A stretch of DNA of 64,000 nucleotides, taken from NCBI GenBank assembly GCA_963853835.1, contig OY970821.1, positions 55,446,640-55,510,639 on the forward strand, written 5' to 3'. The stretch is from Calendula officinalis (Eukaryota; Streptophyta; Magnoliopsida; Asterales; Asteraceae). Both the position numbers and the translations under genes were made by a program. Of this stretch, positions 41,798 through 52,161 are shown one piece after another. The notes under the pieces were generated by a model. The model did not search any database. It had not been told where the DNA came from and worked only from the letters and a program-made list of their open reading frames with translations. Each line of letters opens with the position of its first letter. The stretch's first letter is position 1.

Positions 41798-43640
41798 TTG
41801 GATATTGAAGAGTTCGGGCCGAAGAGGGATGTTCGGGCCGAAGAGGGATGTTCGGGCCGAAGTGGTGTTCGGGCCGAAGTGCGATGTTCGGGCCGAAGTG
41901 GTGTTCGGGCCGAAGTGGTGTTCGGGCCGAAGTTCGGTGTTCGGGCCGAGGATAATGTTCGGGCCGAGGTTGAAGTTCGGGCCGAGGTTGAAGTTCGGGC
42001 CGAGGTTGAAGTTCGAGCTGAAAATGAAGTTCGGACCGGGAACAGTGAAGAGTTCGGGCCGAACTTGTTCTTGGCAGTGACGAACGAACCAGCTATTTTG
42101 GTTACTCGTGGGCGTGAAACAGACACCCGAGCTGAAAGTTATGAATGTTTTAGTATAGCACCTTTTGTCACACAATCTTGGATATTGAAGAGTTCGGGCC
42201 GAAGAGGGATGTTCGGGCCGAAGTGGTGTTCGGGCCGAAGTGCGATGTTCGGGCCGAAGTGGTGTTCGGGCCGAAGTGGTGTTCGGGCCGAAGTTCGGTG
42301 TTCGGGCCGAGGATGATGTTCGGGCCGAGGTTGAAGTTCGGGCCGAGGTCGGAGTTCGGGCCGAGGTTGAAGTTCGGGCCGGGAACAGTGAAGAGTTCGG
42401 GCCGAACTTGTTCTTGGCAGTGACGAACGAACCAGCTATTTTGGTTACTCGTGGGCGTGAAACGGACACCCGAGCTGAAAGTTATGAATGTTTTAGTATA
42501 GCACCTTTTGTCACACAATATTTGATATTGAAGAGTTCGGGCCGAAGAGGGATGTTCGGGCCGAAGTGGTGTTCGGGCCGAAGTGGGATGTTCGGGCCGA
42601 GGTGGCAGTTCGGGCCGAAGTGGTGTTCGGGCCGAAGTTTGGTGTTCGGGCCGAGGATGATGTTCGGGCCGAGGTTGAAGTTCGGGCCGAGGTCGGAGTT
42701 CGGGCCGAGGTTGAAGTTCGGGCCGAGGTTGAAGTTCGAGCCGAAAATGAAGTTCCGGTCAGGAACAGTGAAGAGTTCGGGCCAAACTTGTTCTTGGCAG
42801 TGACGAACGAACCAACTATTTTTGTTACTCGTGGGCGTGAAACGGACACCCGAGCTGAAAGTTATGAATGTTTTAGTATAGCACCTTTTGTCACACAATC
42901 TTGGATATTGAAGAGTTCGGGCCGAAGTGGTGTTCGGGCCGAAGTGGGATGTTCGGGCCGAAGTGGTGTTCGGGCCGAAGTGGTGTTCGGGCCGAAGTTC
43001 GGTGTTCAGGCCGAGGATGGTGTTCGGGCCGAGGTTGAGGTTCGTACCGAGGTCGGAGTTCGGGCCGAGGTTGAAGTTCGGGCCGAGGTTGAAGTTCGGG
43101 CCGAAAATGAACATCGGGCCGGGAACATTGAAGAGTTCAGGCCGAACTTGTTCTTGGCAGTGACGAACGAACCAGCTATTTTGGTTACTCGTGGGCGTGA
43201 AACGGACACCCGAGCTGAAAGTTATGAATGTTTTAGTATAGCACCTTTTGTCACACAATATTTGATATTGAAGAGTTCGGGCCGAAGAGGGATGTTCGGG
43301 CCGAAGTGGTGTTCGGGCCGAAGTGGGATGTTCGGGCCGAGGTGGCAGTTCGGGCCGAAGTGGTGTTCGGGCCGAAGTTTGGTGTTCGGGCCGAGGATGA
43401 TGTTCGGGCCGAGGTTGAAGTTCGGGCCGAGGTCGGAGTTCGGGCCGAGGTTGAAGTTCGGGCCGACGTTGAAGTTCGGGCCGAGAATAAAGTTCGGGCC
43501 GGGAACAGTGAAGTGTTCGGGACGAACTTGTTCGTGGCAGTGACGAACGAACCAGCTATTTTGGTTACTCGTGGGCGTGAAACGGACACCCGAGCTGAAA
43601 GTTATGAATGTTTTAGTATAGCACCTTTTGTCACACAATC
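41798..43640. repeat. Five-monomer HOR, copy 1 (1,843 bp)
   Basis: Monomers start at 41798, 42178, 42521, 42901 and 43261 (380, 343, 380, 360, 380 bp). Markers: doubled GAAGAGGGATG and TTCGAGCTGAAAATG in the first; a short B block without GAAAATGAAG in the second; TTTGATATTG and GAGGTGGCAG in the third; no GAAGAGGGATG but GAGGTTGAGGTTCGTACCG in the fourth; a chimera in the fifth. The series repeats at 43641 at the same offset for the first two members. Confidence 0.9.
43261..43640. repeat. Chimeric monomer, product of unequal exchange
   Basis: The 5' half copies monomer 42521 (TTTGATATTG, GAGGTGGCAG, GAAGTTTGGTG). The 3' half copies the type seen at 45085 (GCCGACGTTGAAG, GAGAATAAAG, GTGAAGTGTTCGGGACG). 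The switch lies in the B block between about 43400 and 43460, where the two parents are identical. It is therefore a recombination joint at subrepeat level, consistent with unequal crossing over or gene conversion. Confidence 0.85.
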
Positions 43641-45446
43641 TTGGATATTGAAGAGTTCGGGCCGAAGAGGGATGTTCGGGCCGAAGAGGGATGTTCGGGC
43701 CGAAGTGGTGTTCGGGCCAAAGTGCGATGTTCGGGCCGAAGTGGTGTTCGGGCCGAAGTGGTGTTCGGGCCGAAGTTCGGTGTTCGGGCCGAGGATGATG
43801 TTCGGGCCGAGGTTGAAGTTCGGGCCGAGGTTGAAGTTCGGGCCGAGGTTGAAGTTCGAGCTGAAAATGAAGTTCGGACCGGGAACAGTGAAGAGTTCGG
43901 GCCGAACTTGTTCTTGGCAGTGACGAACGAACCAGCTATTTTGGTTACTCGTGGGCGTGAAACAGACACCCGAGCTGAAAGTTATGAATGTTTTAGTATA
44001 GCACCTTTTGTCACACAATCTTGGATATTGAAGAGTTCGGGCCGAAGAGGGATGTTCGGGCCGAAGTGGTGTTCGGGCCGAAGTGCGATGTTCGGGCCGA
44101 AATGGTGTTCGGGCCGAAGTGGTGTTCGGGCCGAAGTTCGGTGTTCGGGCCGAGGATGATGTTCGGGCCGAGGTTGAAGTTCGGGCCGAGGTCGGAGTTC
44201 GGGCCGAGGTTGAAGTTCGGGCCGGGAACAGTGAAGAGTTCGGGCCGAACTTGTTCTTGGCAGTGACGAACGAACCAGCTATTTTGGTTACTCGTGGGCG
44301 TGAAACGGACACCCGAGCTGAAAGTTATGAATGTTTTAGTATAGCACCTTTTGTCACACAATATTTGATATTGAAGAGTTCGGGCCGAGGATGATGTTCG
44401 GGCCGAAGTGGTGTTCGGGCCGAAGTGGGATGTTCGGGCCGAGGTGGCAGTTCGGGCCGAAGTGGTGTTCGGGCCGAAGTTTGGTGTTCGGGCCGAGGAT
44501 GATGTTCGGGCCGAGGTTGAAGTTCGGGCCGAGGTCGGAGTTCGGGCCGAGGTTGAAGTTCGGGCCGAGGTTGAAGTTCGAGCCGAAAATGAAGTTCGGG
44601 TCAGGAACAGTGAAGAGTTCGGGCCGAACTTGTTCTTGGCAGTGACGAACGAACCAACTATTTTTGTTACTCGTGGGCGTGAAACGGACACCCGAGCTGA
44701 AAGTTATGAATGTTTTAGTATAGCACCTTTTGTCACACAATCTTGGATATTGAAGAGTTCGGGCCGAAGTGGTGTTCGGGCCGAAGTGGGATGTTCGGGC
44801 CGAAGTGGTGTTCGGGCCGAAGTGGTGTTCGGGCCGAAGTTCGGTGTTCAGGCCGAGGATGGTGTTCGGGCCGAGGTTGAGGTTCGTACCGAGGTCGGAG
44901 TTCGGGTCGAGGTTGAAGTTCGGGCCGAAAATGAACTTCGGGCCGGGAACATTGAAGAGTTCAGGCCGAACTTGTTCTTGGCAGTGACGAACGAACCAGC
45001 TATTTTGGTTACTCGTGGGCGTGAAACGGACACCCGAGCTGAAAGTTATGAATGTTTTAGTATAGCACCTTTTGTCACACAATCTTGGATATTGAAGAGT
45101 TCGGGCCGAAGAGGGATGTTCGGGCCGAAGTGGAGTTCGGGTCGAAGTGGGATGTTCGGGCCGAAGTGGTGTTCGGGCCGAAGTTCGGTGTTCGGGCCAA
45201 GGATGATGTTCGGGCCGAGGTTGAAGTTCGGGCCGAGGTCGGAGTTCGGGCCGAGGTTGAAGTTCGGGCCGACGTTGAAGTTCGGGCCGAGAATAAAGTT
45301 CGGGCCGGGAACAGTGAAGTGTTCGGGACGAACTTGTTCTTGGCAGTGACGAACGAACCAGCTATTTTGGTTACTCGTGGGCGTGAAACGGACACCCGAG
45401 CTGAAAGTTATGAATGTTTTAGTATAGCACCTTTTGTCACACAATC
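43641..45446. repeat. Five-monomer HOR, copy 2 (1,806 bp)
   Basis: Monomers start at 43641, 44021, 44364, 44743 and 45085 (380, 343, 379, 342, 362 bp). The first four correspond to 41798, 42178, 42521 and 42901. 44364 has GAGGATGATG as its first unit in place of GAAGAGGGATG. 44743 lacks one 18-bp B unit relative to 42901. 45085 is a full GTGGAGTTCGGGTCG-type monomer whose tail matches the chimera 43261. Confidence 0.9.
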
Positions 45447-46203
45447 TTGGATATTGAAGAGTTCGGGCCGAAGAGGGATGTTCGGGCCGAAGTGGTGTTC
45501 GGGCCGAAGGGCGATGTTCGGGCCGAAGTGGTGTTCGGGCCGAAGTGGTGTTCGGGCCGAAGTGGTGTTCGGGCCGAAGTTCGGTGTTCGGGCCGAGGAT
45601 GATGTTCGGGCCGAGGTTGAAGTTCGGGCCGAGGTTGAAGTTCGGGCCGAGGTTGAAGTTCGAGCTGAAAATGAAGTTCGGGCCGGGAACAGTGAAGAGT
45701 TCGGGCCGAACTTGTTCTTGGCAGTGACGAACGAACCAGCTATTTTGGTTACTCGTGGGCGTGAAACAGACACCCGAGCTGAAAGTTATGAATGTTTTAG
45801 TATAGCACCTTTTGTCACACAATCTTGGATATTGAAGAGTTCGGGCCGAAGAGGGATGTTCGGGCCGAAGTGGTGTTCGGGCCGAAGTGCGATGTTCGGG
45901 CCGAAGTGGTGTTCGGGCCGAAGTGGTTTTCGGGCCGAAGTTCGGTGTTCGGGCCGAGGATGATGTTCGGGCCGAGGTTGAAGTTCGGGCCGAGGTCGGA
46001 GTTCGGGCCGAGGTTGAAGTTCGGGCCGAGGTTGAAGTTCGGGCCGAGGTTGAAGTTCGGGCCGGGAACAGTGAAGAGTTCGGGCCGAACTTGTTCTTCG
46101 CAGTGACGAACGAACCAGCTATTTTGGTTCCTCGTGGGCGTGAAACGGACACCCGAGCTGAAAGTTATGAATGTTTTAGTATAGCACCTTTTGTCACACA
46201 ATC
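45447..46203. repeat. Partial third copy of the five-monomer HOR (two monomers)
   Basis: Monomers 45447 (378 bp) and 45825 (379 bp) resemble HOR members 1 and 2: TTCGAGCTGAAAATG and GAAACAGACACC follow 45447, and a B block without GAAAATGAAG is in 45825. The series then stops and the eight-monomer HOR begins. Confidence 0.8.
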
Positions 46204-49102
46204 TTGGATATTGAAGAGTTCGGGCCGAAGAGGGATGTTCGGGCCGAAGTGGTGTTCGGGCCGAAGTGCGATGTTAGGGCCGAAGTTCGGTGTTCGGTGT
46301 TCGGGCCGAGGATGATGTTCGGGCCGAGGTTGAAGTTCGGGCCGAGGTTGGAGTTCGGGCCGAGGTTGAAGTTCGGGCCGAAAATGAAGTTCAGGCCGGG
46401 AACAGTGAAGAGTTCGGGCCGAACTTGTTCTTGGCAGTGACGAACGAACCAGCTATTTTGGTTACTCGTGGGCGTGAAACGGACACCCGAACTGAAAGTT
46501 ATGAATGTTTTAGTATAGCACCTTTTGTCACATAATCTTGGATATTGAAGAGTTCGGGCCGAAGAGGGATGTTCGGGCCGAAGTGGAGTTCGGGTCGAAG
46601 TGGGATGTTCGGGCCGAAGTGGTGTTCGGGCCGAAATTCGGTGTTCGGGCCGAGGATGATGTTCGGGCCGAGGTTGAAGTTCGGGCCGAGGTCGGAGTTC
46701 GGGCGAGGTTAAAGTTCGGGCCGAGGTTGAAGTTCGGGACGAAAATGAAGTTCGCGCCGGGAACAGTGAAGAGTTCGGGCCGAACTTGTTCTTGGCAGTG
46801 ACGAACGAACCCTTTATTTTGTTACTCGTGGGCGTGAAACGGACACCCGAGCTGAAAGTTATGAATGTTTTAGTATAGCACCTTTTGTCACACAATATTG
46901 GATATTGAAGAGTTCGGGCCGAAGAGGTATGTTCGGGCCGAAGTGGTGTTCGGGCCGAAGTGGGATGTTCGGGCCGAAGTGGTGTTCGGGCCGAAGTTCG
47001 GTGTTCGGGCCGAGGATGATGTTCGGGCCGAGGTTGAAGTTTGGGCCGAGGTCGGAGTTCGGGCCGAGGTTGAAGTTCGGGCCGAGGTTGAAGTTCGGGC
47101 CGAAAATGAAGTTCGGGCCGGGAACAGTGAAGAGTTCGGGCCGAACTTGTTCTTGGCAGTGACGAACGAACCAGCTATTTTGGTTACTCGTGGGCGTGAA
47201 ACGGACACCCGAGCTGAAAGTTATGAATGTTTTACTATAGCACCTTTTGTCACACAATATTGGATATTGAAGAGTTCGGGCCGAAGAGGGATGTTAGGAC
47301 CGAAGTGGTGTTCGGGCCGATGTGGGATGTTCGGGCCGAAGTGGTGTTCGGGCTGAAGTTCGGTGTTCGGGCCGAGGATGATGTTCGGGCCGAGATTGAA
47401 GTTCGGGCCAAGGTCGGAGTTCGGGCCGAGGTTAAAGTTCGGGCCGAAAATGAAGTTCGGGCCGGGAACAGTGAAGAGTTCGGGCCGAACTTGTTCTTGG
47501 CAGTGACGAACGAACCAACTATTTTGGTTACTCGTGGGCGTGAAACGGACACCCGAGCTGAAAGTTATCAATGTTTTAGTATAGCACCTTTTGTCACACA
47601 ATCTTGGATATTGAAGAGTTCGGGCCGAAGAGGGATGTTCGGGCCGAAGTGGCGTTCGGGCCGAAGTGGGATGTTCGGGTCGAGGTGGAAGTTCGGGCCG
47701 AAGTGGTGTTCGGGCTGAAGTTTGGTGTTCGGGCCGAGGATGATGTTCGGGCCGAGGTTGAAGTTCGGGCCGAGGTCGGAGTTCGGGCCGAGGTTGAAGT
47801 TCGGGCCGAGGTTGAAGTTCGGGCCGAAAATGAAGTTCGGGCCGAAAATGAAGTTCGGGCCAGGAACAGTGAAGAGTTCGGGCCGAACTTGTTCTTGGCA
47901 GTGACGAACGAACCAGCTATTTTGGTTACTCGTAGGCGTGAAACGGACACCCGAGCTGAAAGTTATGAATGATTTAGTATAGCACCTTTTGTCACACAAT
48001 ATTGGATATTGAAGAGTTCCGGCCGAAGAGGGATGTTCGGGCCGAAGTGGTGTTCGGGTCGAAGTGGGATGTTCGGGCCGAAGTGGTGTTCGGGCCGAAG
48101 TGGTGTTCAGGCCGAAGTTCAGTGTTCCGGCCGAGGATGATGTTCGGGCCGAGGTTGAAGTTCGGGCCGAGGTCGGAGTTCGGGCCGAGGTTGAAGTTCG
48201 GGCCGAGGTTGAAGTTCGAGCCGAAAATGAAGTTCGGGCCGGGAACAGTGATGAGTTCGGGCCGAACTTGTTCTTGGCAGTGACGAACGAACCAGCTATT
48301 TTTGTTACTCGTGGGCGTGAAACGGACACCCGAGCTGAAAGTTATGAATGTTTTAGTATAGCACCTTTTGTCACACAATCTTGGATATTGAAGAGTTCGG
48401 GCCGAAGTGGTGTTCGGGCCGAAGTGGGATGTTCGAGCCGAAGTGGTGTTCGGGCCGAAGTGGTGTTCAGGCCGAAGTTCGGTGTTCGGGCCGAGGATGA
48501 TGTTCGGGCCGAGGTTGAGGTTCGTACCGAGGTCGGAGTTCGGGCCGAGGTTGAAGTTCGGGTCGAGGTTGAAGTTCGGGCCGAAAATGAAGTTCGGGCC
48601 GGGAACAGTGAAGAGTTCAGGCTGAACTTGTTCTTGGCAGTGACGAACGAACCAGCTATTTTGGTTACTCGTGGGCGTGAAACGGACACCCGAGCTGAAA
48701 GTTATGAATGTTTTAGTATAGCACCTTTTGTCACACAATCTTGGATATTGAAGAGTTCGGGCCGAAGAGGGATGTTCGGGCCGAAGTGGAGTTCGGGTCG
48801 AAGTGGGATGCTCGGGCCGAAGTGGTGTTCGGGCCGAAGTTCAGTGTTCGGGCCGAGGATGATGTTCGGGCCGAGGTTGAAGTTCGGGCCGAGGTCGGAG
48901 TTCGGGCCGAGGTTGAAGTTCGGGCCGACGTTGAAGTTCAGGCCGAGAATAAAGTTCGGGCCGGGAACAGTGAAGAGTTCGGGCCGAACTTGTTCTTGGC
49001 AGTGACGAACGAACCAGCTATTTTGGTTACTCGTGGGCGTGAAACGGACACCCGTGCTGAAAGTTATGAATGTTTTAGTATAGCACCTTTTGTCACACAA
49101 TC
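46204..49102. repeat. Eight-monomer HOR of the right arm, copy 1 (2,899 bp)
   Basis: Monomers start at 46204, 46538, 46898, 47260, 47604, 48002, 48381 and 48741 (334, 360, 362, 344, 398, 379, 360, 362 bp). Markers in order: doubled TTCGGTG in 46204; GTGGAGTTCGGGTCG with GAACCCTTTATTTTG in 46538; ordinary 46898; TTAGGACCG with GGCCGATGTGGG in 47260; GAGGTGGAAG with two GAAAATGAAG units in 47604; GAGTTCCGGCC at the head of 48002; GAGGTTGAGGTTCGTACCG in 48381; GCCGACGTTGAAG with GAGAATAAAG in 48741. The same order recurs from 49103. Confidence 0.87.
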
Positions 49103-52100
49103 TTGGATATTGAAGAGTTCGGGCCGAAGAGGGATGTTCAGGCCGAAGTGGTGTTCGGGCCGAAGTGCGATGTTCGGGCCGAAGTTCGGTGTTCGGTGTT
49201 CGGGCCGAGGATGATGTTCGGGCCGAGGTTGGAGTTCGGGCCGAGGTTGGAGTTCGGGCCGAGGTTGAAGTTCGGGCCGAAAATGAAGTTCGGGCCGGGA
49301 ACAGTGAAGAGTTCGGGCCGAACTTGTTCTTGGCAGTGACGAACGAACCAGCTATTTTGGTTACTCGTGGGCGTGAAACGGACACCTGAACTGAAAGTTA
49401 TGAATGTTTTAGTATAGCACCTTTTGTCACACAATCTTGGATATTGAAGAGTTCGGGCCGAAGAGGGATGTTCGGGCCGAAGTGGAGTTCGGGTCGAAGT
49501 GGGATGTTCGGGCCGAAGTGGTGTTCGGGCCGAAGTTCGGTGTTCGGGCCGAGGATGATGTTCGGGCCGAGGTTGAAGTTCGGGCCGAGGTTGAAGTTCG
49601 GGCCGAAAATGAAGTTCGGGCCGGGAACAGTGAAGAGTTCGGGCCGAACTTGTTCTTGGCAGTGACGAACGAACCCTTTATTTTGGTTACTCGTGGGCGT
49701 GAAACGGAAACCCGAGTTGAAAGTTATGAATGTTTTAGTATAGCACCTTTTGTCACACAATATTGGATATTGAAGAGTTCGGCCCGAAGAGGGATGTTCA
49801 GGCCGAAGTGGTGTTCGGGCCGAAGTGGGATGTTCGGGCCGAAGTGGTGTTCGGGCCGAGGATGATGTTCGGGCCGAGGTTGAAGTTTGGGCCGAGGTCG
49901 GAGTTCGGGCCGAGGTTGAAGTTCGGGCCGAGGTTGAAGTTCGGGCCGAAAATGAAGTTCGGGCCGGGAACAGTGAAGAGTTCGGGCCGAACTTGTTCTT
50001 GGCAGTGACGAACGAACCAGCTATTTTGGTTACTCGTGGGCGTGAAATGGACACCCGAGCTGAAAGTTATGAATGTTTTAGTATAGCACCTTTTGTCACA
50101 CAATATTGGATATTGAAGAGTTCGGGCCGAAGAGGGATGTTAGGGCCGAAGTGGTGTTCGGGCCGATGTGGGATGTTCGGGCCGAAGTGGTGTTCGGGCC
50201 GAAGTTCGGTGTTCGGGCCGAGGATGATGTTCGGGCCGAGATTGAAGTTCGGGCCAAGGTCGGAGTTCGGGCCGAGGTTAAAGTTCGGGCCGAAAATGAA
50301 GTTCGGGCCGGGACCAGTGAAGAGTTCGGGCCGAACTTGTTCTTGGCAGTGACGAACGAACCAACTATTTTGGTTACTCGTGGGCGTGAAACGGACACCC
50401 GAGCTGAAAGTTATGAATGTTTTAGTATAGCACCTTTTGTCACACAATCTTGGATATTGAAGAGTTCGGGCCGAAGAGGGATGTGCGGGCCGAAGTGGTG
50501 TTCGGGCCGAAGTGGGATGTTCGGGCCGAAGTGGTGTTTTGTCCGAAGTTCGGTGTTCGGGCCGAGGAAGATGTTCGGTACGAGGTTGAAGTTCGGGCCG
50601 AGGTCGGAGTTCGGGTCGAGGTTGAAGTTCGGGTCGAGGTTGAAGTTCGGGCCGAAAATGAAGTTCGGGCCGAAGTGGTGTTCGGGCCGAAGTGGGATGT
50701 TCGGGCCGAGGTGGAAGTTCGGGCCGAAGTGGTGTTCGGGCCGAAGTTTGGTGTTCGGGCCGAGGATGATGTTCGGGCCGAGGTTGAAGTTCGGGCCGAG
50801 GTCGGAGTTCGGGCCGAGGTTGAAGTTCGGGCCGAGGTTGAAGTTCGGGCCGAAAATGAATTTCGGGCCGAAATTGAAGTTCGGGCCGGGAACAGTGAAG
50901 AGTTCGGGCCGAACTTGTAATTGGCAGTGACAAACGAACCAGCTATTTTGGTTACTCGTAGGCGTGAAACGGACACCCGAGCTGAAAGTTATGAATGATT
51001 TAGTATAGCACCTTTTGTCACACAATATTGGATATTGAAGAGTTCCGGCCGAAGAGGGATGTTCGGGCCGAAGTGGTGTTCGGGTCGAAGTGGGATGTTC
51101 GGGCCGAAGTGGTGTTCGGGCCGAAGTGGTGTTCGGGCCGAAGTGGTGTTCGGGCCGAAGTGGTGTTCGGGCCGAAGTTCAGTGTTCGGGCCGAGGATGA
51201 TGTTCGGGCCGAGGTTGAAGTTCGGGCCGAGGTCGGAGTTCGGGCCGAGGTTGAAGTTCGGGCCGAGGTTGAAGTTCGAGCCGAAAATGAAGTTCGGGCC
51301 GGGAACAGTGAAGAGTTCGGGCCGAACTTGTTCTTGGCAGTGACGAACGAACCAGCTATTTTTGTTACTCGTGGGCGTGAAACGGACACCCGAGCTGAAA
51401 GTTATGAATGTTTTAGTATAGCACCTTTTGTCACACAATCTTGGATATTGAAGAGTTCGGCCGAAGTGGTGTTCGGGCCGAAGTGGGATGTTCGGGCCGA
51501 AGTGGTGTTCGGGCCGAAGTGGTGTTCAGGCCGAAGTTCGGTGTTGGGGCCGAGGATGATGTTCGGGCCGAGGTTGAGGTTCGTACCGAGGTCGGAGTTC
51601 GGGCCGAGGTTGAAGTTCGGGCCGAGGTTGAAGTTCGGGCCGAAAATGAAGTTCGGGCCGGGAACAGTGAAGAGTTCAGGCCGAACTTGTTCTTGGCAGT
51701 GACGAACGAACCAGCTATTTTGGTTACTCGTGGGCGTGAAACGGACACCCGAGCTGAAAGTTATGAATGTTTTAGTATAGCACCTTTTGTCACACGATCT
51801 TGGATATTGAAGAGTTCGGGCCGAAGAGGGATGTTCGGGCCGAAGTGGAGTTCGGGTTGAAGTGGGATGTTCGGGCCGAAGTGGTGTTCGGGCCGAAGTT
51901 CGGTGTTCGGGCCGAGGATGATGTTCGGGCCGAGGTTGAAGTTCGGGCCGAGGTCGGAGTTCGGGCCGAGGTTGAAGTTCGGGCCGACGTTGAAGTTCAG
52001 GCCGAGAATAAAGTTCGGGCCGGGAACAGTGAAGAGTTCGGGCCGAACTTGTTCTTGGCAGTGACGAACGAACCAGCTATTTTGGTTACTCGTGGGCGTG

Positions 52101-52161
52101 AAACGGACACCCGAGCTGAGAGTTATGAATGTTTTAGTATATCACCTTTTGTCACACAATC
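49103..52161. repeat. Eight-monomer HOR of the right arm, copy 2 (3,059 bp)
   Basis: Monomers start at 49103, 49437, 49763, 50106, 50450, 51028, 51441 and 51800 (334, 326, 343, 344, 578, 413, 359, 362 bp). They pair in order with 46204-48741. The differences are whole-subunit changes: 49437 is shorter than 46538, 51028 has two extra 17-bp units relative to 48002, and 50450 is a fused monomer. 51441 lost one base at its head (TTCGGCCGAAG near 51457). Confidence 0.86.
50450..51027. repeat. Fused double monomer (578 bp), longest unit of the window
   Basis: After a complete A and B block ending in GAAAATGAAG at 50663, the sequence does not enter a linker. From 50664 it restarts with A-block units GAAGTGGTG, GAAGTGGGATG, GAGGTGGAAG, GAAGTGGTG and GAAGTTTGGTG, followed by a second B block, and only then a linker. 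The second half matches monomer 47604. One linker and lead are missing between two monomers, which is the reciprocal of the truncated unit at 20459. Local oddities: GATGTGCGGGCC, GTGTTTTGTCCG, TTCGGTACGAGG, and GTAATTGGCAGTGACAAACG in the linker. Confidence 0.92.

Noticed and set aside
50450..51027. Foreign insertion in the 578-bp unit
   Set aside because: Both halves are made entirely of ordinary A and B subunits; the extra length is a second repeat body without a linker.
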